This document shows, piece by piece, positions 33,777 through 45,273 of a stretch of DNA of 64,000 bases. This DNA comes from Iris pallida. Its lineage: Eukaryota; Streptophyta; Magnoliopsida; Asparagales; Iridaceae. The notes under the pieces were generated by a model that had not been told where the DNA came from, searched no databases, and worked only from the letters and a program-made list of their open reading frames with translations. The position numbers and the translations under genes are program-made. Position 1 is the first letter of the stretch. The number at the start of each line of letters is the position of its first letter. The DNA lies in the NCBI GenBank assembly GCA_029216955.1, contig JANAVB010033216.1:11200123-11264122 (forward strand), in the 5' to 3' direction.

Positions 33777-34643
33777 TTATGTCATGTTCCGATCCCGGAG
33801 GATCGAAAACTAGCCACTGGATGTCGTACAAGTCTAGATTGTACTTGTACAAGGCAAAACCATTACAGTTCCTGGTATTTTTCAGAAAACAATGATAGCG
33901 CAGCAAAACCAAGCAGATAAATTAAAGTCACACAAGATATGAAGAAATGTATCTCTTTATTGATAATTGTAATAGATTACAAGACTTGCAGTGAAATATA
34001 GAGTTTACAACTGATTGCAAGACTCTTGAATAGCCAACTGAATATACACTTGCCCTTTAGGCTACAATTGAATATGCCGACTTCTTTACAATGAACTTAC
34101 CAATTTGGCTACAATCTTACTGGTTCAACTGAGTTAAACTATTCCATACATTATGTCCCGTATAGTAGAAGACATCGTCTTATAAGAAGAGCTTTTGCAC
34201 ACCCATCCGAATCATCGATGCCAAGCACTGACCAAACGGTTTCCCCCATGCATGAGCAGTTGTAATATTGCCTACAACTTGGGTCAGCACATCATCAATG
34301 TGCCGGCGAGCGGTGCTGGCCCAACTCACCTAAGAAGACAATACTAAGTAATCATGTTATAGAACATTATTAAAAGTGGTCTTTCTTGTTGTCTTAGGGT
34401 CAATTTCATGTTTATAGCCGACAAAGAGTAAAACATGCAATTTTCATAACCAACATAATGTAAAGCAATATATCACCAATTAGGTGATTCTTACCCACGG
34501 TCGTGTAGCCATCTCTGTACATTTATAATACTTACTCATCCTACATTAGACATTGTTAGAAACAATAACATATTATCATAATTATCACCAATCAGGTGAT
34601 TCTTACCAACAGCCGACATCCTTTCCTGTATTTGAGTAATAAC

Positions 34644-36336
34644 TGTAGTGCCCCGCTCCTCGACATCCTTTGCCGGTATCGATTGATCACGGATGAAATG
34701 CAATGAACCTTTCCAATTGATGGATTGGCTTCTATTGAAATTAATCCAAGAGTTTTTGTTGGATGTTTTCTTTCGCTGCTTGGTTTTGATGAATGCATTT
34801 TTGAGTTGGTTTTCGATGATTGGTTTTCATTGTTCGCTTTCATCGCATTTCGCATTTATTCCGAATCTTGAGAGAAAGAGACGAAGTATGCTAATCAACT
34901 GTTGGTGCCAATGTAGGCCGCGTGAATTGTTCGTGAACGGCGCGTGAAGTCCCTCCTTCTCTCAACTAAGATTCATCTTGGTGAGTTGCTTTAACCGGAC
35001 TTGTATTTATTTGTACGCCCTAATAAAAATGATCTCTAGTCCACTATGTTGCCTTGTCCCTGTGATCAACGATACCTCAATAACAAAAGATAAGAGAAGA
35101 TAAATAAATGAATCACATGTAAAATAGAACTGTCGCTTGCTTGCTTCAATATGAACTGTATGCTCTTATGAATTGCCTAAAAGAGATAGCTCGATATGGA
35201 AATTACGGCTTGACCGTACAAGAAGAAGAAGAGAATGGAAATGTTTACAAGTTGCTAGGCTCGTGCATAGTAGAATTATCTGATAGCTGCATTCGCATTG
35301 GTCTAGACAACTTGTGCACAAGGTGGTAATCTCTCGATCGATTCTGGGGGCACCTGGAGTCGATCGGCCTAGAAGAGAACAGGACACCTGGGGCTAGAAG
35401 TCCCCGCAGTAAGAGGGGGTGTCAGTCTATTAGTAGTTGGGCAGAAAGTTCTGATTGCTAGTAATGGGAATACCCATGGACCACAATAGTTAGGTTCATG
35501 CATATAGACAGGGATTTATTTCTAGCCTAACATGCAGGTACGGAAAATGAGTTTGCTTTAAATATATGCAAATTGTGCTAATCTGTTTTTATGCAGGGAT
35601 GACTGACGGCGATAGGTAAGTTGGTTATGAATATTTCTGCTATCGTACTTCTTATGAATTGTTAAAAAGAACCTAGACAAGTAGAAAGAGCACTAGTAAA
35701 TATGTAGCTTCACACGTTGAATTAGTGGAGATATTTGTGAGTTTCGGCGAAGAGCCGCTCGCCAGTACATGATGTGTGCTGACCCACGTTGTGGGCATCC
35801 TTTTCAGAAAGAAAAGGAGACAGAGGGATTTCAAGGAGGCACCAAAGCTCGTCTAGCCCAGTAGAGCTGCGGACTGCTTCGAAGCTTCATTTTCTTTCCA
35901 AGTCAAGTTTCAAGTTTCTTTTCCTTCTGAAGGTGTCTTTTATTTCCAGCATGTAATAGAGGGATATGATGTATGGGCATTGCGACTATTTTCAAAAGAG
36001 AGTTTCCAAAGAGACTCATGTAGCCAAAATATAAGGCACTCTGAGTTTGTAAAGCTTTGTACTTGTATTCCTATCAAGTTATCAATAAAAGAAGTATTTC
36101 CATTTCAAATCTCTGTGTCCAAATATTTGGTTTTCTGCAATGAATGGGTGCATGCATGTGTTTTACTCAACTAATGGGTGCGTGCGTGTGTTTTTGCTTG
36201 ACTAGTTGTTTTGTGCAGATACATGGCCTTGTGCAAGCGCAAATTAGGCTTGAACGGCATCACGCCTTAGCGAGGACGATCGATCCCGCTGGGATCCAGG
36301 CAAGACGGACGACCCTAGCGGGATCGGGGCGTGACA
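34644..36336 (+). repeat. 5' LTR of the gag-only element
   Basis: It starts TGTAGTGCCCCGCTCCTCG and ends GGATCGGGGCGTGACA. Short ORFs are conserved in both LTRs (35141-35329 and 38320-38508), as expected for copied non-coding DNA, and are not taken as genes. Confidence 0.93.
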
Positions 36337-36339
36337 AAG

Positions 36340-36351
36340 TGGTATCAAAGC
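36340..36351 (+). promoter_or_regulatory. primer-binding site of the gag-only element
   Basis: TGGTATCAAAGC lies three bases after the 5' LTR and matches the initiator-Met type TGGTATCAGAGC except for one base. Confidence 0.9.
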
Positions 36352-36520
36352 ACGGCTTTACGTCCTTGGCCTCTTGCAAATATCGTTTTCGAAAAAGTAT
36401 ATAAAGTATTTTTATGGCTTTCAAAAGTATCCCGATTTTGAATTATGAAAACCAATGCCCCATACAATAAGTCCATAATATTTTATGAGACTGACAGAAG
36501 TTATACTCTTTTGTAGAGAA

Positions 36521-37735
36521 ATGGCCCCTACTCGACCAGCTTCCTCGACAGATCCTATAGAACGAATCATGACATTGTTGGAACTGCAAAGGCAGGATAA
36601 TGAGGAACGTAATCAAATACAACAGTCCCAAATAGAGGCCCAGCAGAAACAGTTGGAGTCCTTGACTCAAATTGTCACGGCGCTTGCGGCAAATCGAGGT
36701 ACCACCGCAGCGACTAAACCAACAGAAACGCCGGAGATTGAGCCCGTGGAGGGTGATGAGCCCCAGCCAGCGCAAAGGCACACTTCCTTTAGGCCAAAGG
36801 ACTTCCTAGACGTGAAACCTCCGGAGTTTGAAGGCAGGACATCACCCGACAAGGTGATGGACTGGATTGATAAAATGGAGAGTCTGTTCACGTTCATGGG
36901 AGTTCCAAGTAGCAAAAAGGTAGTTTGTGCCGTTCTGCTTCTACGGCTGCGGGTAAAGGATTGGTGGAAGGCAAATAAGCCGGCGCTACTCGCAACGGCT
37001 AGAAATGGGAAGGTCTCATGGGCCTCGTTCAAGAAGACATTTCTGGATCAATATCTGCCTCCAGCCATGAGCAAGAAGATGGAAGATGACTTCATCACAC
37101 TGAAACAGGGAGATATGTTCGTGGAGGACTTTGAGTCTGAATTTGCTAAGCTGGCAAATTTTGCTGCTGTGATGCTACCCACCGAGCAGACTCGCATAAA
37201 TCGATTCGTTGGAGGTCTGAATGACGACATCTAGTTAAGTGTGCTGAATCGAGAATGTGGGTCGTATTCTCAGGCCTTTGAGGCGGCGCTACAGGTGGAA
37301 TAATTTTGCTTGAAGAAGACGACTAATAAAACGTAGTACAGTCGGAATCAACCCGCCAAGAGATATCATGACGGAGAGAAAAAGACTGACGGAGAAAGGA
37401 AGACTGGCGGGGAACAGAATAATAAGCCCGTGTGCACTTTCTACGGTAGGCATGGACACACAAAGAAAGTTTGTCGTTCTGCCAACGGAGAGTGTTTCAA
37501 CTGTGGTCAAAAGGGCAACCGTGCTATTAATTGCCAGAATAAGAGAGTTCGGCCGCTGAACAATAGAGATAATAATGAAGAGCGTGGACAGCTGCCAGGC
37601 CCACCGCCGCTCCGAGATAATTTGCACAATCAGCAGTTACGGAATGCCAACACCGCGAAGGCGCGCGTCTACAATCTCTCCACGTTGCTTGATCCAGAAT
37701 GCAACACTAGTGGAGGTGAGTTTTGTTTCTTAAGT
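36521..37735 (+). pseudogene. gag of the gag-only gypsy element
   Basis: ATG at 36521 (MAPTRPASSTDPIERIM) opens a frame to a TAG at 37232. A glutamine-rich coiled-coil-like N-terminus (36570-36680) precedes the retrotransposon gag domain (about 36800-37230), with PPEFEGRTSPDKVMDWIDKM, a W-rich DWWKANKP segment and FKKTFLDQYLP. The frame continues past the stop, then shifts near 37400 to two knuckle-like blocks. CTFYGRHGHTKKVC is at about 37430-37471 (second C is Y). CFNCGQKGNRAINC is at about 37496-37537 (H is N). A short stretch before protease (ARVYNLSTLL) follows, then the 3' untranslated end. Each knuckle lacks one zinc ligand. Confidence 0.88.
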
Positions 37736-37767
37736 TTTGAGGAAAAACTTTTTTTAGAGGGTTATTA
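37732..37767 (+). promoter_or_regulatory. hairpin and polypurine tract of the gag-only element
   Basis: AAGTTTTGAGGAAAAACTT (37732-37750) is a perfect 7-bp stem with loop GAGGA. TTTTTAGAGGGTTATTA and the LTR follow. The hairpin-to-LTR distance is 17 nt. Confidence 0.7.
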
Positions 37768-39483
37768 TGTACCCCGCTCCTCGCGGTCCACTATGTAATA
37801 CCCACTGCTTGTTGACTCAGTCTTGAACTGAGTATATGGGTGAAATCTTTGCCGGTATCGATTGATCACGGATGAAATGCAATGAACCTTTCCAATTGAT
37901 GGATTAGCTTCTATTGAAATGAATCCAAGAGTTTTTGTTGGATGTTTTCTTTCGCTGTTTGGTTTTGATGAATGTGTTTTCATGTTGGTTTTCGATGATT
38001 GGTTTTTATTGTTCGCTTTCATCGCATTTGGCATTCATTTCGAATCTTGAGAGAAAGAGACGAAGTATGCTAATCAACTGTTGGTGCCAATGTAGGCTGC
38101 GTGAATTGTTCGTGAACAGCGCGTGAAGTCCCTCCTTCTCTCAACTAAGATTCATCTCGGTAACTTGCTTTAACCGGGCTTGCATTTATTTGTACACCCT
38201 AATAAAAATGACCTCTAGTCCACTATGTTTCCTTGTCCCTGTGATCAACGATACCTAAATAACAAAAGATAAGAGAAGATAAATGAATGAATCACATATA
38301 AAATGGAACTGTCGCTTGCTTGCTTCAATATGAAATGTATGCTCTTATGAATTGCCTAAAAGAGATAGCTCGATATGGAAATCACGGCTTGACCGTACAA
38401 GAAGAAGAAGAGAATGGAAATGTTTACAAGTTGCTAGGCTCGTGCATAGTAGAATTATCTGATAGCTGCATTCGTATTGGTCTAGACAACTTGTGCACAA
38501 GGTGGTAATCTCTCGATCAATTTTGGAGGCACCTGGAGTCGATCGGCCTAGGAGAGAACAGAACACCTGGGGCTAGAAGTCCCCGCAGTAAGAGGGGGTG
38601 TCAGTCTATTAGTAGTTGGGCAGGAAATTTTGATTGCTAGTAATGGGAATATCCATGGACCACAATAGTTAGGTTCATGCATATAGACAGGGATTTATTG
38701 CTAGCCTAACATACAGGGACAGAAAATGAGTATGCTTTACATATATGCAAATTGTGCTAACCTGTTTTTGTGCAGGGATGACTGTCGGCGATGGGTAAGT
38801 TGGTTATGAATGTTTCTGCTGTCATGTTTCTTATGAATTGTTAAAAAGAACCTATACAAGTAGAAAGAGCACTAGTAAATATGTAGCTTCACACATTAAA
38901 TAAGTGCAGATATTTGTGAGTTTCGGCGAAGAGCCGCTCGCCAGTACATGATGTGTGCTGACCCACGTTGTTGGCATCCTTTTCAGAAAGCAAAGGAGAC
39001 AGGGGGATTTCAAGGAGGCACTAAAGCTCGTCTAGCCCAGTAGAGCTGTGGACTGCCTCGAAGCTTCATTTTCTTTCCAAGTCAAGTTTCAAGTTTCTTT
39101 TCCTTCTGAAGGTGTCTTTTATTTCCAGCATGTAATAGAGGGATATGATGTATGGGCATTGCGACTATTTTCAAAAGAGAGTTTTCAAAGAGAATCATGT
39201 AGCCAAAATATAAGGCACTCTGAGTTTACAAAGCTTTGTACTTGTATTCCTATCAAGTTATCAATAAAAGAAGTATTTCCATTTCAAATCTGTGTCCAAA
39301 TATTTGGTTTTCTGCAATGAATGGGTGCGTGCGTGTGTTTTTGCTTGACTAGTTATTTTGTGCAGGTACATGGCCTTGTGCAAGCGCAACTTAGGCTTGC
39401 ACGGCATCACGCCTTAGCGAGGACGATCGATCCCGCAGGGATCCAGGTAAGACGGACGACCCTAGCGGGATCGGGGCGTGACA
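37768..39483 (+). repeat. 3' LTR of the gag-only element
   Basis: It starts TGTACCCCGCTCCTCG (TGTAGTGCCCCG in the 5' copy, so three bases are lost) and ends GGATCGGGGCGTGACA at 39483, followed by ATAAC. Confidence 0.92.
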
Positions 39484-40239
39484 ATAACTTACTCTGCCAG
39501 CATAAGACATTGTTAGCACTGGACCTATCTATATGAAGGTTACTGGTGACATGCCATCTTGGACCATCTTACAGGTATAACGGCACCCTTTACAGTACGG
39601 GTAGCTTGCCCCACTGAAGGTCCCGTATACCGTGCTTCTTCTTTAGCACTGTGCTACTACTTCAGCATGAGGTTCCCCCTAGGATGAACCGAATTCCAAG
39701 GCATTGGAATATCATTCGAGGAACCACCTTGTCGACAAGTTGTCCATGACCATGCAAATATATGCAACTTATCAATAAAGAGACATATAATGCATGATAA
39801 GGAAAACTAAGTAATTAAACTATCTTTCTTATTTGTATTGCCATCTTGCCTTGAGCCAACGCTCACATTATCATCTGCCCAATCTAGGGTCTTAGTGTAA
39901 TCAATATTCTACATCGCCATAGGATAATAGAATGTGATTAACTAAGCCCTTCCTCACATCTTTGATACCATACATCTTTCCAACCAAACTTAATGTACTT
40001 ACGCCTAATTCCTGGGACTTAGCATCTGTTTAGCATACAGTCATTCGGGCTAATTCAAGCATACTCACTGCCTAGTGCTTGGGTCTTATTATCTTTGTTA
40101 CCATCTATTCATCAAGCTAAGGCTTGATATACTCACCGCCCAAGTATTTGGGACTTTTTCTTCACCTGTCATATATTTTATAGCAACAATACGCAAGCTC
40201 AAAAATCATGAAATGATACGCTACAGTTTCGGGTCATGT

Positions 40240-43200
40240 TGTCATATCTTACAATTTTATCATTATCATTATCTTTTATTATTATTATTATTTTATTTTT
40301 ATTTTAATAACAAATTTTTTAATAGAATTTTTCCTCCATGCAATTTTTTTTCCAAAGAAACAACAAAGGTAATAATGTCTTGCAACAATTCCCTTTGCAA
40401 AATCCAAATTTGCAAATATCCCCCTTTTACCTAACATGCCACCTAACCTTGCCATGTGTCCTCACATGGTGTCGGGCAAGCCACTTGTCACCATGGCATT
40501 TATGACTCATCTAGGAGGACAATGTAGTAATTTTATCCAAAATCAGAATTTTTATGGAAAGAAAGGGTTTCTCTCTCCCCTCCATCCTCTTTTCTCCTTC
40601 CCCTCCCTTTCCCCTTCCAACCAAACCAATGCTCTCCCCTCCTCCATCTTCTTCCTTTCTCCTCCATCTTCTTCCTTTCTCCTCCACCTCCTCCCACCTT
40701 ACTGAAGCCGTCACCGTCGGGCCGCCGTAGGGCCGCCACCCGCCCCCTCTCCTTCTCTCCTTCTAACTTTCCTTCTTCAACTCCAATTCCTTACAATATT
40801 TGAGGTATATTTTCCTTTCCCCAAAAACAATTTTTGTTTTCTTCTTTTCAAAAAATTCAAATTCTGATTCTTCTTAAATTATATGTTTTGTGCATGATTT
40901 TTTTTATCTAGGGAATACTGGAAGAATTTGGAACCATCCAACTCCAAAATCTTAAAGGAACTTCAAGGCTTCACAAGCCCTCTTCCTTTCTATCTCAAAT
41001 TGTCTATACTTTCAATTTTGTTCTTTAATAATACAAATTTTTAGTATAATATGAAAGTTTAATAATGATATATATATGGACACGTAAGAATTGAGATTTA
41101 TAAGAGTTTTGGATAATATAAAAGTTTGTGTTAATCTAAGAAAATGTATATGTTCATTGATTTAGAATAGTCGTACTCTATGAATTTTCAATTTATGAAT
41201 TTAACATATACGTTCATAAATCATAACTTTAAGTTTGTATTATAAAGATACCTAGTGTGGCTTACCTTAATATTTGAAAAACACTAAAAAGAGTATTTTT
41301 ATTTTAAATAAAATTTTATATGTATTAAATCTGTCCATATTTATTTTATAGGCAAATTAGCTCATTTTTGTCTCAACTTGTAGTCATAGTAAGTATTCTC
41401 AAGTGCCCATACATTTTGGGGTAACTTACTATCAATCTAATTAAGGTACACAATGAAGTAAATAAATAACTAAACATGATTTAGACATAATTCAAAGATT
41501 GCTTAAATAGAATCAATTTCAAGATTTGTATATATATATATATATATATGTGTACACCTTCAAAATAAAGGCTTACTTAAGTTATATTCGAGTTTTTAAC
41601 CATAGTAACATCGTTTGTCAAACTTAAGAGAGTTCAAAAATAATGACAATATGGTTTGGTGAATATACACCCATAATTTTTAAAATGATTAAATAATCTT
41701 ACAAAATTATTTCCTATCAAATTTGAGTAGACTGGCCTGGGAATTCAATTTTCTCCTTGTACTTTAGAGTTGAGTAGATATAAAGTAAACAAACACCTTC
41801 TATTTTCATTCTAGTAAGTTTACAATATAAATTTGATTTTGATTAGTTAGAATTTATTTCATTGTCTACTACAATTTCTAGTTTTTATTTCCTTGATCTT
41901 TCTATATGAATTGCGTGATTTCCGGTGTTGAGGTTGCTCCACCGAAGGGGTCGGCGCACCCGGGATATGTTTTTACTGTGTTATATTATCTGTTGAAATT
42001 TTTGTGACTAATAAATTCAAAGGAAACTCTGCCAAAATTTTCAATAATTTCTAGAGTTAGCCAAATTTAGAAAATTTTCAACTTCCGAAAATCTTAAGAT
42101 TAAAATTTTAAATTCCTGAAACCATTCATTTTTCGAACGTGACTTTGGAAAATCCTAATAGTGTTGTCATAAGCACAAGTTCCAGTTTTAACATCATTTT
42201 CTGCTAAGGACTAAAATTTCTTGCTTAATCTTATTCTTATTTTATGTGTGATTCCTATCACACGATTGAAAACTACAATTTGAATTTAAAACATACTCTA
42301 AGTACACTGTAGATTAGAAATGCATTAGGATAGGAAAGAAACCTTTGGATCACACCTTCAAAATCTTTGTAATATTATATTTTTACAAAACTGATCAGTT
42401 CCTGTTATCGGCATCTGTACGGCCATACGATATCCAAGGTGAGGCGTAGCTTACTTTCCTGTTTCCTGTTTTCCATTGGATTCCGAATCCTCGAATTCGG
42501 CCATGTAATATCCAATGTAGCCTGGTTCCGATATTCTTAAAAAAATTCAAGTCATACGACAATTGTTATAACACTGATTTCGATAACTCGAAAAATAACT
42601 CATGTGTTATCCTGTTTATATCACATCATTATGTGATTCATGATACTGGTGGGACGGATAAATCTAAGCACCGTCCATTCAAGTATAAACCTGATCCCGA
42701 GTAAATGGATTTATTGTTGAGAAAATAGAAATTTATGATCCAGAAGCATTTATCTAAATATTGCATTTGTATACAAGATTTGTATGAGGTTTACACATTT
42801 ATACCGGACACCTGAATTCTTTGGGAAAAAGATCCTAATACTATAAGAAAATTTGTATTTAGTAAATCTACTTTTAAAATTATCTTTTTCCTCCAATTCA
42901 ATTTTGATAATTTTATCATCTTACCTTACCTTACTTATCTCATTTCCTTGACTGAGGACTTGCTCGTCGTATTGACGACCTAGTATTGTTCACTAGATTT
43001 GTAGACATACTTTCAAGAAACTGCTATGATAAGTTTAAAGGAAGCTGGAGAGCAAGAAAAAGATTTTACTTTTAAAGGAAATTATGTTGGAAATTAGAAT
43101 ACTCTATATTTCATTAATTCAGGTATACTTTTATATTACATATTGGGTTAATTGTTACTCTGGGTAGAGTAGTTCATTTCCTATTTATAGCTTAGAATGT

Positions 43201-43372
43201 CCCTTGTAGATTAATATTGATTTTATTATACAAGATTATGACATGTGATAACCTATCCTAGAGCCTTACAGGCGACAATTAGGAATACGGGTACTAGAGT
43301 ATTCATATGTCGCATAGTCTAGAGATAGTGATACATACTCGGCTCGCCGTATTCTGGGAGTGGGGCGTGACA
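40240..43372 (+). mobile_element. solo LTR, 3.13 kb
   Basis: It starts TGTCATATCTTACAATTTTATC and ends GTGGGGCGTGACA, with CATGT on both sides (40235-40239 and 43373-43377). A pyrimidine-rich leader-like stretch is at 40560-40760. Long AT-rich sequence with a short (TA)n at about 41530-41549 follows. No gene was recognised. It is inserted in the gypsy C LTR. Confidence 0.88.
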
Positions 43373-43638
43373 CATGTGATTAATTATCTTTTATTATCTT
43401 TCCAACTTTCAAGCAAGGTGTTATTCAACAACTCAACGAGTAAACACAGCATAATATCCCTTATTTTAAGCGTGAAGCTAAAAGATTTTCGAAGGGTTCA
43501 ACACTACTCACCTTTATAAGATGATTCCTGCCATGATTGCATAGCCTTCCAAGCGATCCTTCACATATTTCTAAGTCCAACAAGGCTTCATCGAACCAAC
43601 CATCCATCATAAGGCAACTTGTGGGTCGGGGCACTACA

Positions 43639-44496
43639 ATTTGTCCCTCTGATAGACCTGAAAGCGTCGAGCGGGTGCCCTTTTGGGACTATATCATCCG
43701 GCCCAGTGTCCATGGCCCGGCCTTTGGATTTTGTTAAGGCAGCTACCTCAGTGGTCACGCAAGCTCTAGTTTCGGTGAGTGCTCCGAGCATGGCGGCCAA
43801 TGACACCACTTTCGACTACTGAAGATGATGAGTATACCAGACTCATCCTTGAGACGTTCTACACAATTCGTGATAGCCAAGACCGCAGCTTTAGTGCAGC
43901 TCCTGTTGCTACGAGCTCGATCAGACCAAGAGGTCAAAATGAGTACTCTTGAAGTATCCGTAGGGGAAATGGAACATCAACTTACGAAATTTCAGAGGTT
44001 GCAGTCGAACGATTTTACTGCCCTGATCGCGGAAGAAGTGTCGATCTTGTCGATTGAGATTGCTATGGCCCGTTTGGCTTAATCGGCCGACCTGGAGGAT
44101 TTTGAACAGAGCATAGAAGAGTCCAGTAAGGAGTTGCAGCCCTTATCTGTCGAAGAAACCAAGGTTTCTTCCCAATCTTTCACAACGAGGTGCCTACATG
44201 CCGTTCGGGAGAAAATCCGAAAGCTGCAGGAGAAGGTCTTATTGGAGGTTGATGTTCACCAACTGGGTAAAGAGGCTGCATCTCTCCGAAAGTAGGTAGA
44301 ATCTCAACTTCAACACAAGGCACACTTATTGAGTCAGAAGGTTGTATTAGATATGGTCCCTGTTAAACTTACTGCCTTTGAAGATGAAGCAGTACTGCTG
44401 CGAGAGGCCGAACGTCGGTCGATGGTTAAGGCTCAAGAGAAGCCTGAATTTCTCCACCATCGCATTGACGAGCTGTGCATCGACCCCTCACAGTAG
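43639..44496 (+). pseudogene. antisense ORF of Tat C (coiled-coil type)
   Basis: On the plus strand the frame encodes a proline/serine-containing start (FGTISSGPVSMARPLDFVKA). After a frameshift near 43823, long Leu/Glu/Lys-rich helices follow (VKMSTLEVSVGEMEHQLTKF, then REKIRKLQEKVLLEVDV) and end at a stop near 44494. In-frame stops occur at 44080 and 44294. The predicted product is mostly coiled coil. It lies beyond the end of pol and in the opposite direction, as the antisense ORF of Tat A does, but no sequence similarity between the two is evident by eye. The 5' part is cut off by gypsy C. Function is unknown. Confidence 0.55.
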
Positions 44497-45110
44497 CGTT
44501 TTGTATCTTTTTCTTTTCTTTTGTCTTTAGAAAAAGAAGCTTTCTCCTGTAGTTTTTGTTTTGTGTTTAACCAGAAATAAATAGTTAGCTTTTCTTATTC
44601 ACTTTGTATTTTGTGATGTTCTGGTTCTTGTTTGTGATGAATAACATGTCAGAGGTAATATGAACGTGACAGGTGATATGACATCACTGGAGAACTTTTG
44701 TGGACCTACCATCCTTAGCATACCCAAGGCTAGGTATGGATAGTAAGTAAGAATGTTTTGACCAGAGGTAGTATGGACGTAGCAAAACATGATTTATGAA
44801 ATAAGAAGTATCTCATTCAGAGGTGATATGGACGTGATAAAATAATAATCTGTGAGAGTGTTTCAATAAGCAATTCAGAGGTAATATGGACATGATTGCT
44901 TATTGATATGGGAATATAGTGACGCGCATGTTACTGAATAGGAATATTTATTCATAGGTAATATGGACGTGGTAGAATTTCTTTTAGAGTTTATCTTTAC
45001 TCAGAGGTTATAAGGACGTGGTAAGATAGAACTCTGTAGGGGCGTAGAGGACGACTCAGAGATAATATGGACGTGGACGTCTTCTACTGGAAGAATGACA
45101 AAGAGATGTC
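44497..45110. repeat. ~57-bp irregular tandem repeats between the antisense ORF and pol of Tat C
   Basis: The landmark CAGAGGTAATATGGACGTGG or a variant recurs near 44648, 44762, 44818, 44877, 44955, 45001 and 45057. Before it, a T-rich stretch with AATAAA at 44575-44580 may end the antisense transcript. There is no gene here. Confidence 0.8.
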
Positions 45111-45273
45111 GTACATCAGCTGGGCTCTGAGGACATTACGATGATCGAAAACATACTTCCGACCTGGTTGGGGATTGTAGAAAATAAGAAAATTGGGGGG
45201 CAAAACAAGCCCAATTGATTGTTTCATAAATACTTGCTGGGGATGCAAATATAAAAGTGCACGTTGATAGGTT

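Larger units (their letters stand above)
34644..39483 (+). mobile_element. complete gag-only Ty3/gypsy element, 4.84 kb
   Basis: LTRs at 34644-36336 and 37768-39483 are flanked by ATAAC (34639-34643 and 39484-39488). The internal part is only 1.43 kb and contains a primer-binding site, gag and a 3' hairpin/purine tract. Pol is entirely missing. LTR divergence in the stretches compared is about 3%. The 5' LTR lacks a block of about 60 bp near its start that the 3' LTR has (around 37790-37850). It needs pol from elsewhere, or it is a post-insertion deletion derivative. Confidence 0.93.
33640..43638 (-). mobile_element. gypsy C: 5' LTR and primer site, split by two insertions
   Basis: In minus sense the LTR starts TGTAGTGCCCCGACCCAC at 43638 and ends GGAACATGACA at 33780. 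After removing the inserts 34644-39483 and 40240-43372 it measures about 1.88 kb. Only about 140 bp of internal sequence remains (33779-33640). The right border at 43639 lies in the antisense ORF region of Tat C, which it interrupts. A duplicated segment of about 100 bp in the LTR (34471-34567, and 34568-34643 continuing at 39484-39516) reads through the first insertion and confirms that it is contiguous. Confidence 0.8.

Noticed and set aside
35141..38508. ORF conserved in two copies (35141-35329 and 38320-38508)
   Set aside because: Both lie in the LTRs of one element and are similar because LTRs are copies. There is no evidence of coding selection.
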